Shown here in pieces: positions 35,308 through 44,063 of a stretch of DNA of 64,000 nt. The DNA is taken from positions 62,001 through 126,000 of the forward strand of contig NZ_AZEQ01000003.1 in the NCBI RefSeq assembly GCF_001436025.1. The letters are read 5' to 3'. Below the pieces are notes generated by a model, which had not been told where the DNA came from, made no database searches, and saw only the letters and a program-made list of their open reading frames with translations. The translations under genes and the position numbers were made by a program. Numbering within the stretch: position 1 is the stretch's first letter; every line of letters begins with the position of its first letter. This DNA comes from Limosilactobacillus mucosae DSM 13345 (lineage in GTDB: Bacteria > Bacillota > Bacilli > Lactobacillales > Lactobacillaceae).

Positions 35308-36748
35308 GCAGCGGCTGTATCAAACGCTGAAGCAGCAGTTTGGCTTTGATGAATTTCGGCCAGGTCAAAAGGAAACGATTCAAGCCGTCTTGAATCAAAA
35401 TGACGTCTTGGCGGTTCTGCCAACGGGGGCCGGCAAGACGCTGCTGTATCAGCTGCCAGCCTATCTGATGCCGGGCAGCGTCTTGATCGTTTCGCCACTG
35501 ATCTCTTTAATGCAGGATCAAGTCGACCGCCTGCGTCAGCATGGTGAGCGCCAAGTCGTAATGCTGAACGCTACTTTAACGGGTCGCTCGCGTCAGCAGG
35601 TCTTAAACCGGCTGGCGGCCTATCGCTTTATCTTCGCCTCGCCGGAAATCCTGGCTCAGCCTTCAATCAAGCATGCATTAAGAAAGTGTCGGATCAGTCT
35701 GTTGGTAATTGATGAAGCACATTGCATCTCGCAGTGGGGTCCTGATTTTCGCCCCGAGTATCTGCTGCTAAAAGAAGTCAAAAACGATTTGAGGCGGCCG
35801 CCGATCCTGTTGTTGACGGCCACTGCCACGCCACGGGTTCAAAATGATATTCTCCAAAAAATGGGGCTTGATGAAAAAAACGTCAAGCGGGTGATTCGCT
35901 CAGTCAATCGTCCCAATATCTTTTTGGCAGTCGATCAGGTTGAAAATGATCAGCAAAAGCGGCAGCGGCTAGCTAAATGGCTGCATGAGCTGGGTGGCGG
36001 CGGGATTATATATTTTTCCAGCCGCAAGCTGGCCAATGAGCTGGCAGACTGGCTGGGTGAAATGACTGGACTTGAGATCGCAGCATATCACGCTGGGATT
36101 TCGGCAATTGATCGCTTTCGCATTCAGCAGCAGTTCATGCAGGGACAATTGCAGGTCGTTTGTGCTACCAGTGCTTTTGGCATGGGCATTAATAAAGACG
36201 ATATTCGCTATGTGATTCACTATCATCTGCCTGGCAGTCTGGAAAGCTACGTACAAGAGATCGGGCGGACAGGTCGCAATCAAAAACCAGCCCTCGCGCT
36301 GTTGATGTATTCACCAGGTGATGAACAGATTCAAAGACAGCTCAGTCAGATTGAACTGCCAAGTCAAGCAGTCGTGGAAAAAGTCCAGCAAAAAAAGCTG
36401 CCGGGAAATGCGCTGGGGCCGCAAGCCGAATTGATTGAGTTCTATCTTAGCCATGGCTGGAACTATGCACGATTAACCGCGATGCTCAAAAAAAGAGGCC
36501 GCCTGGTCAATCAGCAGCTGGCAGCCATGCTGAGCTACGTTAGTGAAAAAAAGTGCCGTCGTGCCAATATCATGCGCTATTTTGGCGAATTGCCGGTTGA
36601 TTGTCCCAACTGCTGCGACTGTCACCAAAACGACTGGCGATTGAGTGATCTTAAGCTGCCGGACGCGGTGGATCCGGTCGTCAACGATCAGCTGGATTGG
36701 CAAAAGCGGCTGCAGTTTCTGTTTGCCAAGGAATCGAAAACTGGCTAG
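35300..36748 (+). CDS. recQ: ATP-dependent DNA helicase RecQ (short form)
   Basis: 482 aa 3'-5' helicase. Walker A is PTGAGKTL (41-48). The DEAH box is at 138-141, followed by CISQWGPDFRPEY. TATATPRVQ and QEIGRTGRNQ complete the helicase motifs. A compact RQC-type zinc region with cysteines in EKKCRRANIMRYF and DCPNCCDC closes the protein. The HRDC domain of long RecQ is absent, as in B. subtilis RecS. ATG 35300 follows GGGAGGTGA. Confidence 0.94.
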   Translation: MDEQRLYQTLKQQFGFDEFRPGQKETIQAVLNQNDVLAVLPTGAGKTLLYQLPAYLMPGSVLIVSPLISLMQDQVDRLRQHGERQVVMLNATLTGRSRQQVLNRLAAYRFIFASPEILAQPSIKHALRKCRISLLVIDEAHCISQWGPDFRPEYLLLKEVKNDLRRPPILLLTATATPRVQNDILQKMGLDEKNVKRVIRSVNRPNIFLAVDQVENDQQKRQRLAKWLHELGGGGIIYFSSRKLANELADWLGEMTGLEIAAYHAGISAIDRFRIQQQFMQGQLQVVCATSAFGMGINKDDIRYVIHYHLPGSLESYVQEIGRTGRNQKPALALLMYSPGDEQIQRQLSQIELPSQAVVEKVQQKKLPGNALGPQAELIEFYLSHGWNYARLTAMLKKRGRLVNQQLAAMLSYVSEKKCRRANIMRYFGELPVDCPNCCDCHQNDWRLSDLKLPDAVDPVVNDQLDWQKRLQFLFAKESKTG

Positions 36749-36775
36749 ACAGGCATGGCTTTTTTGCGCTACAAT
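36746..36775 (+). promoter_or_regulatory. possible promoter of the LysM gene
   Basis: TAGACA (36746-36751) and TACAAT (36770-36775), 18-bp spacing, overlapping the recQ stop codon. Confidence 0.45.
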
Positions 36776-36811
36776 CGACTCAATCACTGAAATATAAAGG
36801 AGCGTTCGTTA

Positions 36812-37408
36812 ATGAGTGAACGACGTGAAGACCATCGCCAAGAGGCCGGCAAACTTTGGGACAAGACCTTTGAAGACAATCAAGATCTTGATGATTCCGG
36901 TCACCTGTCGCGAACGGCCCATCGCAAACAAAGCTCGCATAATTCACGCATCACGACGATACTGATCGTCTTGATCGTGATTTTAGCAGCAACCCCAATT
37001 ATTTATTGGGTTCATCATGAGCAGTCATTCAATCATCCGCAGCAGACGGAAAAGGTTGCTCAGTCTGTATCGAGCAAGGCAAAAAAAGCATCCAGCCACG
37101 CGAAGTCTAAAACCAAGTCCAAGTCAAGCGCTGCTGAGACTGCCAAAACCAAGACGGCTAAAGCCAAAAGCAGCAGTCAAGCGGATTCAACCAGCATTAC
37201 CAGTGCCCAGAGCAGCTCATCTTCAAGTGCGGCTGCCAGTACCTCATCAACCAGTGAGAGTGGGGCAAAGTATACGACGGTTGGCTCAGGACAGGGCATC
37301 TATCGCGTGGCAACCAATAATGGGCTGACAGTTGCGGAGCTGGCCAGCCTTAACAATATATCACCCAATACGCCGCTGTATCCAGGTCAGCGACTGCGGG
37401 TCAAATAA
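36812..37408 (+). CDS. membrane-anchored LysM-domain protein
   Basis: 198 aa. A charged cytoplasmic N-terminus (about 47 residues) is followed by one transmembrane helix (ITTILIVLIVILAATPIIYW). A long Ser/Lys/Thr/Ala spacer comes next, then one LysM at the C-terminus (YRVATNNGLTVAELASLNN, ending LYPGQRLRVK). LysM binds N-acetylglucosamine polymers, so the protein should link membrane and peptidoglycan. A comparable protein precedes cmk in many Bacillota. Function is unknown. Confidence 0.88.
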   Translation: MSERREDHRQEAGKLWDKTFEDNQDLDDSGHLSRTAHRKQSSHNSRITTILIVLIVILAATPIIYWVHHEQSFNHPQQTEKVAQSVSSKAKKASSHAKSKTKSKSSAAETAKTKTAKAKSSSQADSTSITSAQSSSSSSAAASTSSTSESGAKYTTVGSGQGIYRVATNNGLTVAELASLNNISPNTPLYPGQRLRVK

Positions 37409-37427
37409 GGGGAGAATTTGAAAACTT

Positions 37428-38108
37428 ATGGAAAAAGGATTGCAAGTGGCCATTGATGGTCCAGCTTCATCAGGAAAAAGCACGGTCGCAAAAATTATTG
37501 CCAAGCGGTTTGGCTACGTCTACTGCGATACCGGCGCCATGTATCGTTCGGTAACGTGGGCAGCGTTGGAAAATGGAATTGACGTCAGCGATACCAAGCA
37601 GGTAATCGATCTGGCCCGCCGAATCAAGATCACGTTTGAGCCCGGTCAGCCTGATCAGCGTGTTTTCGTTGATGGTCATGAGGTCACTAAAGATATTCGC
37701 ACAGAAAAGATCGCGGCCAACGTTTCAGCAGTTGCCGCCATTCCAGAAGTCCGCGCTCAAATGGTTGAACAGCAGCGACAGATTGCTCAGGCTGGCGGGA
37801 TCGTGATGGATGGTCGCGATATTGGCACGACGGTTTTGCCAGAAGCTCAGGTTAAGGTGTTTTTGGTTGCCAGTGCTCATGAGCGAGCCCGGCGCCGCTA
37901 TGAGGAAAATCTGCAAAAAGGTCTGGCAACGCAATCACTGGACGAACTGGAAGCAGCCATCAAACTGCGTGATCAAAAAGATTCAACGCGCAAGGTCTCG
38001 CCATTGACCCAGGCTAAAGATGCGATTTTAATTGATACGACGAGCTTAACGATTGATCAGGTAGTTGATGAAATCAGCGCACTGATTAAAAAAAACCAGG
38101 ACAATTAA
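37428..38108 (+). CDS. cmk: cytidylate kinase
   Basis: Phosphorylates CMP and dCMP with ATP. The P-loop is IDGPASSGKST at residues 9-19, followed by CDTGAMYRSVT. MDGRDIGTTVLPEA and the lid arginines (RRRYEENLQKG) are present. 226 aa is normal. GGGGAG precedes the ATG at a slightly long distance of 13 nt. It is followed by rpsA, a conserved pair. Confidence 0.96.
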   Translation: MEKGLQVAIDGPASSGKSTVAKIIAKRFGYVYCDTGAMYRSVTWAALENGIDVSDTKQVIDLARRIKITFEPGQPDQRVFVDGHEVTKDIRTEKIAANVSAVAAIPEVRAQMVEQQRQIAQAGGIVMDGRDIGTTVLPEAQVKVFLVASAHERARRRYEENLQKGLATQSLDELEAAIKLRDQKDSTRKVSPLTQAKDAILIDTTSLTIDQVVDEISALIKKNQDN

Positions 38109-38131
38109 TTCTAAACACTGGTAAACTTGGT

Positions 38132-38162
38132 TCAACTCTAGTAAAATAGTGGCTAGAGTTGA
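38132..38162 (+). promoter_or_regulatory. rpsA promoter region with a 10-bp inverted repeat around the -10
   Basis: TCAACTCTAG (38132-38141) and CTAGAGTTGA (38153-38162) are perfectly complementary. The 11 bp between them hold the likely -10, TAAAAT (38142-38147). No T run follows, so it is not a terminator. The shape suggests a DNA operator for a dimeric regulator. Confidence 0.5.
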
Positions 38163-38186
38163 TTGTTGCAAGGAGGATTTTTTTTA

Positions 38187-39416
38187 ATGGCTGAAAACGA
38201 AAACAAAGACGCGATGTTAGAAGCGCTCGACAGCATCAAAGAAGTTAAGGTTGGCGATGTTGTTAAGGGCAAGGTACTGCAAATTGATGATCGTCAAGCG
38301 ATCGTTGGTATTGAAGACTCAGGTGTTGAAGGGGTTGTCCCGGCTAACCAACTGTCTTCCAAGCCCGTTGAAGACATCAACACGGTTGTGAAGGTCGGCG
38401 ACGAACTGGACCTGGTTGTCATCTCCAAGATTGGCAGCGACAAGGAAAACGGCAGCTACCTGCTTTCACACCGGCGCTTGGAAGCCATGAAGGTATGGGA
38501 CGATCTGGAAAAGAAATTCGAAGCTGGTGAAACGATCACGGCTAAGGTTACCCAAGCTGTTAAGGGTGGTCTGGTTGTAGATGCTGGCGTTCGTGGTTTC
38601 GTACCTGCCTCAATGATTACTGACCACTACGTTGAAGACTTGAACCAATTCAAGGGTCAAGAACTTGAATTCAAGATTGTTGAAATTGAACCAAGCGACA
38701 ACCGCCTGATCCTTTCTCACAAGGAAATCGTTCAAGCTCAACACGAAGAAGCTGCTAAGAAGGTCTTCTCTGAACTGCAACCTGGCGACGTTGTCGAAGG
38801 TAAGGTAGCTCGGATGACTAACTTTGGTGCCTTCATCGACCTTGGCGGCGTAGACGGTCTGGTTCACGTTTCCGAAATTTCCTACGACCACGTTGACAAG
38901 CCATCTGACGTACTGGAAGTTGGCCAAGACGTTAAGGTTAAGGTTCTGAGCGTTGACCCAGAACGCGAACGGATTTCTCTGTCCATCAAGCAAACGCTGC
39001 CTGGACCATGGGATGACATTCAAGACAAGGCTCCAGTTGGTGCTGTCTTGACTGGTACTGTTAAGCGCCTGACCAGCTTTGGTGCTTTTGTTGAAGTATT
39101 CCCTGGCGTTGAAGGTTTGGTACACATTTCCCAAATCTCCCACAAGCACATCGCTACGCCAGCTGATGTTCTGAAGCCAGGTGAAGAAGTCAAGGTTAAG
39201 GTTCTGAACGTTGACCCTGAACACCAACGTCTGGGCTTGTCCATCAAGGCATTGGAAGAAAAGCCAGCTGGTTCTGACAACAACGAAGGCCACCGTGGCG
39301 GCAACCGTCGTCCTCGTCGTCGTAACAACGACTACAAGGCCAACATGCCAGAAGAAGAAAACGGCTTTACGCTGGGCGATCTGATCGGTGATGAACTGAA
39401 GAACGCTCGCAAGTAA
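38187..39416 (+). CDS. rpsA: 30S ribosomal protein S1 homologue
   Basis: 409 aa with four S1 domains (approximate starts: residues 14, 99, 190 and 278) and an acidic/basic tail containing RGGNRRPRRRN. The third and fourth domains carry the consensus FGAFxxL. Low-GC S1 proteins of this size bind mRNA but are shorter than the six-domain E. coli protein. ATG 38187 follows AAGGAGG. Its codon use looks biased towards preferred codons. Confidence 0.93.
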   Translation: MAENENKDAMLEALDSIKEVKVGDVVKGKVLQIDDRQAIVGIEDSGVEGVVPANQLSSKPVEDINTVVKVGDELDLVVISKIGSDKENGSYLLSHRRLEAMKVWDDLEKKFEAGETITAKVTQAVKGGLVVDAGVRGFVPASMITDHYVEDLNQFKGQELEFKIVEIEPSDNRLILSHKEIVQAQHEEAAKKVFSELQPGDVVEGKVARMTNFGAFIDLGGVDGLVHVSEISYDHVDKPSDVLEVGQDVKVKVLSVDPERERISLSIKQTLPGPWDDIQDKAPVGAVLTGTVKRLTSFGAFVEVFPGVEGLVHISQISHKHIATPADVLKPGEEVKVKVLNVDPEHQRLGLSIKALEEKPAGSDNNEGHRGGNRRPRRRNNDYKANMPEEENGFTLGDLIGDELKNARK

Positions 39417-39436
39417 TTTAACATTGCGTTAAGAGC

Positions 39437-39466
39437 AAAGCTGGGATTTTTCCCAGCTTTGTTTTT
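39437..39466 (+). terminator. terminator after rpsA
   Basis: AAAGCTGGGA (39437-39446) pairs perfectly with TCCCAGCTTT (39451-39460), loop TTTT, then GTTTTTT. Confidence 0.9.
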
Positions 39467-39546
39467 TCATCAAGACTTTTTAGGCGCAAGTCGGAAAGTT
39501 TTATTTAAGAACAGATTAAATCTAATTAGAAAGAAGGTGCCGCTTT

Positions 39547-40857
39547 ATGGCAAATCCAATTGTTGCTATTGTTGGACGCCCCAATGTTGGCAAGTCCACG
39601 CTGTTCAACCGGGTTGCCGGCGAACGAATCTCAATCGTTGAAGATACGCCAGGCGTTACGCGTGACCGCATCTATGCCCACGGCGAATGGCTGGGCAAGC
39701 ATTTTAGCTTGATTGATACTGGTGGGATTGAAATGTCTGATCAGCCACTGTCAACTCAGATTCGTGAACAGGCTGAAGTAGCCATTGATGAAGCCGACGT
39801 AATCGTAATGGTCGTCGACGTGCGCAGTGGGGTTACTGATGCCGATGAGCAGGTTGCGCAGATTCTGTATCGTTCCGATAAGCCGGTCGTTTTGGCGGTC
39901 AATAAGGTTGATAATCCAGAACGACGCTCGGATGTCTATGACTTCTACTCGCTAGGTCTGGGTGAACCATATCCCGTTTCCAGCGTCCATGGCGTCGGGG
40001 TCGGGGATCTTTTGGATGCCGTCATCAAAAACTTCCCCGAAAATGCCGCTAATGAAGAAGATGACACGATTCATTTCAGCTTGATTGGCCGGCCCAACGT
40101 TGGCAAGTCCTCAATCGTCAATGCCATGCTGGGTGAAGACCGGGTAATCGTATCCAATATTGCCGGGACGACGCGTGATGCGATTGACACTCATTTCAAG
40201 GCTGATGGTCGTGAGTTTACGATGGTTGACACGGCTGGGATCAAGAAAAAAGGCAAGCTTTATGAAAATACCGAACGCTATGCTCTGATGCGCTCGATGC
40301 GGGCGATTGATGGCAGTGACGTGGTATTGGTCGTTTTAAACGCCGAAGAGGGCATTCGCGAGCTGGACAAGCATATTGCCGGTTACGCGCATGAGGCTGG
40401 CAAGGGGATCATTATCGTAGTCAACAAATGGGATACGATTCCAGATCGCGACCAGCGCACGATGACTGACTTTACCAATCTGATTCGCCAGGAGTTCCAG
40501 TATCTCAGCTACGCGCCGATTATCTTTGTTTCGGCTAAAACCCGCCAGCGGCTGATCAAGCTGCCAAAGATGATTGAAGAGGTCTATGATCACTGTCGTC
40601 GCCGGATTCAATCATCCGTGCTCAACGACGTCATTATGGATGCAATTGCGGCTAATCCAACGCCAAGCACGAATGGTCGTCGTCTGCGCGTCTATTATGC
40701 AACTCAGGTGGCAATTGAGCCGCCAACGTTCGTTATTTTTGTCAACGATCCCGACCTGATGCACTTCTCTTATGCCCGTTATTTAGAAAATCAGATTCGG
40801 CAGGCGTTTGATTTTTCAGGTACGCCGATTCATCTGATCAAACGGAAGCGGAAGTAG
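39547..40857 (+). CDS. der: ribosome-assembly GTPase Der (EngA)
   Basis: 436 aa with two tandem GTPase domains and a C-terminal KH-like domain, needed for 50S maturation. The first P-loop is GRPNVGKST (residues 9-17) and the second GRPNVGKSS (about 182). NKVD and NKWD specificity motifs are present in the respective domains. AGAAGGTG precedes the ATG. Confidence 0.97.
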   Translation: MANPIVAIVGRPNVGKSTLFNRVAGERISIVEDTPGVTRDRIYAHGEWLGKHFSLIDTGGIEMSDQPLSTQIREQAEVAIDEADVIVMVVDVRSGVTDADEQVAQILYRSDKPVVLAVNKVDNPERRSDVYDFYSLGLGEPYPVSSVHGVGVGDLLDAVIKNFPENAANEEDDTIHFSLIGRPNVGKSSIVNAMLGEDRVIVSNIAGTTRDAIDTHFKADGREFTMVDTAGIKKKGKLYENTERYALMRSMRAIDGSDVVLVVLNAEEGIRELDKHIAGYAHEAGKGIIIVVNKWDTIPDRDQRTMTDFTNLIRQEFQYLSYAPIIFVSAKTRQRLIKLPKMIEEVYDHCRRRIQSSVLNDVIMDAIAANPTPSTNGRRLRVYYATQVAIEPPTFVIFVNDPDLMHFSYARYLENQIRQAFDFSGTPIHLIKRKRK

Positions 40858-41036
40858 GCTGTGCCATAGGATCGACAGCGGTTTTTGTCCCCAAAACCAA
40901 ACCGGACTAATCTTAGATGATGCTGGCTTTTATCAGCTTTTGGCAATTGGAAACGGCTAAATCAGCTAAATTTTAATGATAACGTTCGCAAATCGGCGTT
41001 TAATTGAAATTTCATTTAAAAAGTCCGTTAAACCGC

Positions 41037-41065
41037 TTGTCAGCGCGGTTTCACTATGCTAATCT
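41037..41065 (+). promoter_or_regulatory. strong promoter of hup
   Basis: TTGTCA (41037-41042) and TAATCT (41060-41065) with 17-bp spacing. The remainder of the gap from 40858 holds no gene that I can support. Confidence 0.72.
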
Positions 41066-41101
41066 AGTTTTTGAAATGATGCGTGAGCACGTTATTGTTT
41101 C

Positions 41102-41159
41102 GTTAATTTTGGACCACTCAAAATTAACTGATCCTATGACGAGGAAATTTCCATCGTCA
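41102..41159 (+). promoter_or_regulatory. two-hairpin 5' leader of hup
   Basis: GTTAATTTTG (41102-41111) pairs perfectly with CAAAATTAAC (41119-41128). A second hairpin, TGACGA (41137-41142) with TCGTCA (41154-41159), encloses the palindrome GGAAATTTCC with one bulge and ends 6 nt before the Shine-Dalgarno. They may stabilise the mRNA or control ribosome access. Confidence 0.6.
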
Positions 41160-41178
41160 ATGGTGGGAGGTGAAACAC

Positions 41179-41454
41179 ATGGCAAACAAAGCACAACTGG
41201 TTAGCGACGTTGCTACGGCAACTGGTCTGACGAAGAAGGATGCTACGGCTGCTGTAGACGCTGTCTTCAGTTCCATCCAAGCATCTCTGGCCAAGGGTGA
41301 AAAGGTTCAATTAATCGGTTTTGGTAACTTTGAAGTACGGCAACGCGCCGCACGTAAAGGTCGCAACCCACAAACTGGACAAGAAATTGAAATCCCTGCA
41401 AGCAAGGTTCCAGCATTCAAGCCGGGCAAAGCTTTGAAGGACGCCGTTAAGTAA
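41179..41454 (+). CDS. hup: DNA-binding protein HU
   Basis: 91 aa histone-like nucleoid protein. The dimerisation half opens [20 protein letters not shown]. The DNA-binding arm has [20 protein letters not shown] and closes with [28 protein letters not shown] stands at the right distance from ATG 41179. A strong promoter, a structured leader and a terminator make it a monocistronic, highly expressed unit. Confidence 0.97.
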   Translation: MANKAQLVSDVATATGLTKKDATAAVDAVFSSIQASLAKGEKVQLIGFGNFEVRQRAARKGRNPQTGQEIEIPASKVPAFKPGKALKDAVK

Positions 41455-41474
41455 TTAACGACGATAAAAAAATG

Positions 41475-41509
41475 AAGCGACGATCGTTTTTAACGGTCGT
41501 CGCTTTTCT
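41475..41509 (+). terminator. terminator after hup
   Basis: A 12-bp stem with one G-T pair, arms 41475-41486 and 41494-41505, then TTTTCTT. Confidence 0.85.
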
Positions 41510-41651
41510 TATCATGGATTTAAAATGACCACCATTTGGATTTGATAAAGTACTTAAATTTGATATCTCTGACTGATAGGACTTTATCATGAGTGCTGAC
41601 GCTGTTTTATGTTAAACTAAAAAAGCATGATTAAATTAAGGGGGAAATAGC

Positions 41652-42911
41652 GTGACCTTTTCCGAAAAATGTCTGCAGGCAATTGAAGATGGCAACATGG
41701 AAGAAGCCCAAAAAGAATTTGCCTGGGCGCTGCGCAAAGACGATGATGAGATTCTGTTCAATCTGGCGGAACAGCTATACGCGCTGGGCCTGATGCCGCA
41801 AGCTCGCCGCGCCTATCTGAAGCTGTTGGAGCGCTATCCGGATGAAGATGAGCTGCGAACCGCGCTGGCTGAGATTGCGATCGATAATGGTCATAACGAT
41901 GAGGCATTGGCCTATCTGACGCAGATTGCGCCTGATTCGCCAGCTTATGTCCAGGCACTGCTGGTGGCGGCAGACCTTTACCAAACCGAGGGACAGTTTG
42001 AGGTAACGGAAGCCAAGCTCAAACAAGCCTATCAAGCAGCCCCAGAAGAGCCGGCCGTTTTGTTTGCCATGGGTGAGTTCTACTATCTGGTGGGTCAATT
42101 TGACAAAGCAGTGCCGTTTTATTTTGCGCTGATTCAAACCGGTGCCGTAGAGTTTGCCAAGGTTGATATCGCGGCGCGCTTAGGAATGGCCTACGCACAA
42201 AGCGGTCATTATGAGCAGGCATTGGGCTATCTCAAGCAGGTTGCACCAGCATATCAGACCAGCGACGTTCGTTTTCAAACCGGACTGACGCAGCTGGAAT
42301 TGGGTGAATTCAAGGATGCCATTGAAACGCTGACTGATCTGATCAAAGACGATGACCAGTACGCCTCGGCTTATCCTGCCTTGGCGCGGGCCTATGAGCA
42401 GACGCAACAGTATGAGGCCGGTCTGAAAGCCGTTCAAGAAGGTCTGGGCGTTGATCAGTACAATGAGAATCTTTTTGCATTGGCGGCAAGAATGGCCAGT
42501 CACGTTGGCGATTTTAAACTGATGCAAAAATATCTGCAGCAGGCTCATGAGCTGGATCCGGACAATTTGACGATTACTTTGGAATACAGCAATCTGCTGA
42601 TCAAGCTGGGCGAGCACCAGGTCAATGTCAAGCTGCTGGCCCCGTTGGTCAAGGCAGATGAAGTCGATCCCCAGCTGGATTGGAATCTGGCAGTCTCCTA
42701 TCAGGTATTGGAAAAATACGACCTGGCCGAACGGTTCTATCAGGCAGCGATGCCAAGCTATAATGAAAACGTTGATTTTTTAAAGAATCTGATCAGCTTT
42801 TACCAAGAAACCGGGCAGCGTGACTTGATGATCGATGAAATGGAGCATTACGTACGGCTTAATCCAGCTGATACTGAAATGCAGGAGCGCCTGGATCAAG
42901 AAATGTTCTAA
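41652..42911 (+). CDS. tetratricopeptide-repeat protein (YpiA-like)
   Basis: 419 aa made almost wholly of TPR-type helical pairs of about 34 residues, for example VLFAMGEFYYLVGQFDKAVP and ALARAYEQTQQYEAGLKAV. There is no signal peptide or membrane segment. It resembles YpiA-type proteins of Bacillota. The GTG start is supported by AAGGGGGAAA. The repeats indicate a scaffold for protein partners that cannot be named from sequence. Confidence 0.88.
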   Translation: MTFSEKCLQAIEDGNMEEAQKEFAWALRKDDDEILFNLAEQLYALGLMPQARRAYLKLLERYPDEDELRTALAEIAIDNGHNDEALAYLTQIAPDSPAYVQALLVAADLYQTEGQFEVTEAKLKQAYQAAPEEPAVLFAMGEFYYLVGQFDKAVPFYFALIQTGAVEFAKVDIAARLGMAYAQSGHYEQALGYLKQVAPAYQTSDVRFQTGLTQLELGEFKDAIETLTDLIKDDDQYASAYPALARAYEQTQQYEAGLKAVQEGLGVDQYNENLFALAARMASHVGDFKLMQKYLQQAHELDPDNLTITLEYSNLLIKLGEHQVNVKLLAPLVKADEVDPQLDWNLAVSYQVLEKYDLAERFYQAAMPSYNENVDFLKNLISFYQETGQRDLMIDEMEHYVRLNPADTEMQERLDQEMF

Positions 42912-42914
42912 ATA

Positions 42915-42945
42915 AAAAAGGTTCCGTATCATGCGGAACCTTTTT
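42915..42945. terminator. bidirectional terminator
   Basis: AAAAAGGTTCCG (42915-42926) pairs with CGGAACCTTTTT (42934-42945). It ends the TPR gene; the stop codon of the convergent recombinase-like gene overlaps its right arm. Confidence 0.9.
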
Positions 42946-43771
42946 ATTTTAGCTGTAGCAAGAGACGCTGATAATAGAGCAGGGACTGTGGATTTAATCT
43001 GAGTCGAGTCTGCAGCTCTTGGGGCGTGGCGTCGCGATGCTGAGCAATCTCATAAAGAATATAGCTTTGGTGCAGATACTTGGGAGCCAGCTTAAAGCCC
43101 AGGTATTCCTCATCGGCTTTGAGGTATTTAAACAAACCGGCATTGCTGATCCAGGGATGCTCGCGGTTCAGCCGCTGCTTTAAAAAAATATCCTGGCAGT
43201 TCTGCAACTGCTGGATCGGTGCGATATAGGCAGCAAAGGTCTTCATAAAATCTCGTTCGACGGCGTTTTTGGGTTGCAGGCTGCGCCATACGTCGCCAAA
43301 TCCTGGCTGCAGAAACTCAGCAACCGTATAGCCGCGACTGCTCAAAAACAAAACGGCGCGCGTGTAGAGCTGCAGCTGATCGTCGGCGAGAATGTCGTCC
43401 AGCTTGAGCAGCCATTTAGTGGAAAGATGCTGATTGGGCTTGGTTGCCTTGCCATGAATCGTCAGCGTGGGATAGTTGTCGATCAGCTGATGCGTAAACA
43501 AAAAGCGGAAATAGCGGCTGAGCTGAGAAAGCACCTTGTTAAAAGTCGCCAGGGTAATGTCCTGCTCGTCACGCAGCCAGTTCAGGTAGGCTCGGACATC
43601 GGTTTCCGTTACGTTGTTGGCACTGGGATCATGAGCATAGATCGGACGCTGATCCTCGAGATAGTTAAATAATTGACGCAGCGTGGCATCATAGGCATCA
43701 ATGGTCATCTGCGCGCGGCCAATGGCTTTAAGCTCCCGATGAAAGGCAGTCTGGTAAGGATATTGATCCAT
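42944..43771 (-). CDS. tyrosine-recombinase-fold protein lacking catalytic residues
   Basis: 275 aa. Residues 10-100 match the SAM-like core-binding domain of phage integrases/XerD (MTIDAYDATLRQLFNYLED and TFNKVLSQLSRYFRFLF). In the C-terminal part the first catalytic Arg aligns with Thr149 in SSRGYTVAEFL. The HxxR motif aligns with K231-Y-L-H234, and the LGH motif is gone. Tyr266/267 lies near the usual tyrosine. It is therefore unlikely to cleave DNA and may be an accessory DNA binder, comparable in idea to streptococcal XerD-like proteins. AAAGGA precedes the ATG. Confidence 0.72.
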   Translation of the reverse strand: MDQYPYQTAFHRELKAIGRAQMTIDAYDATLRQLFNYLEDQRPIYAHDPSANNVTETDVRAYLNWLRDEQDITLATFNKVLSQLSRYFRFLFTHQLIDNYPTLTIHGKATKPNQHLSTKWLLKLDDILADDQLQLYTRAVLFLSSRGYTVAEFLQPGFGDVWRSLQPKNAVERDFMKTFAAYIAPIQQLQNCQDIFLKQRLNREHPWISNAGLFKYLKADEEYLGFKLAPKYLHQSYILYEIAQHRDATPQELQTRLRLNPQSLLYYQRLLLQLK

Positions 43772-44003
43772 AAAAAGATCCTTTCTGATTTATTTTAGGT
43801 AGTAATGATTTACCTTAACAATAACGCGAAACCTAACCGAAAGCAAGTATAACCGATTGCAGCTGCCGTTATAAACCAATCCGGGCTGTTGGGATTGGTT
43901 TCAAGTCGACTGGGTCGAATCAATGTTCTTAGACAATAATTACTAGGGAGAGATTGATAAAGTTGGCTAAATTGCAGATCTCGTTTTCGAGTCCTGGAAA
44001 GTT

Positions 44004-44012
44004 TGCTAAAAT
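44004..44012 (+). promoter_or_regulatory. extended -10 promoter of cca
   Basis: TGC then TAAAAT (44007-44012), about 50 bp before the cca GTG. The rest of the gap 43772-44003 holds a 9-bp hairpin (43874-43900) without a T run and no gene that I can support. Confidence 0.45.
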
Positions 44013-44063
44013 GGTTAGGACTGGTTATGACAACCAAATCCACGAAACAAGGAAATGATATCC

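Noticed and set aside
38610-39293. 227-codon frame antisense to rpsA
   Set aside because: It lies wholly inside the well-supported S1 gene; the open frame follows from that gene's biased codon use.
43874-43900. 9-bp hairpin AACCAATCC/GGATTGGTT as a terminator
   Set aside because: No T run on either strand and no gene end next to it; left unassigned.
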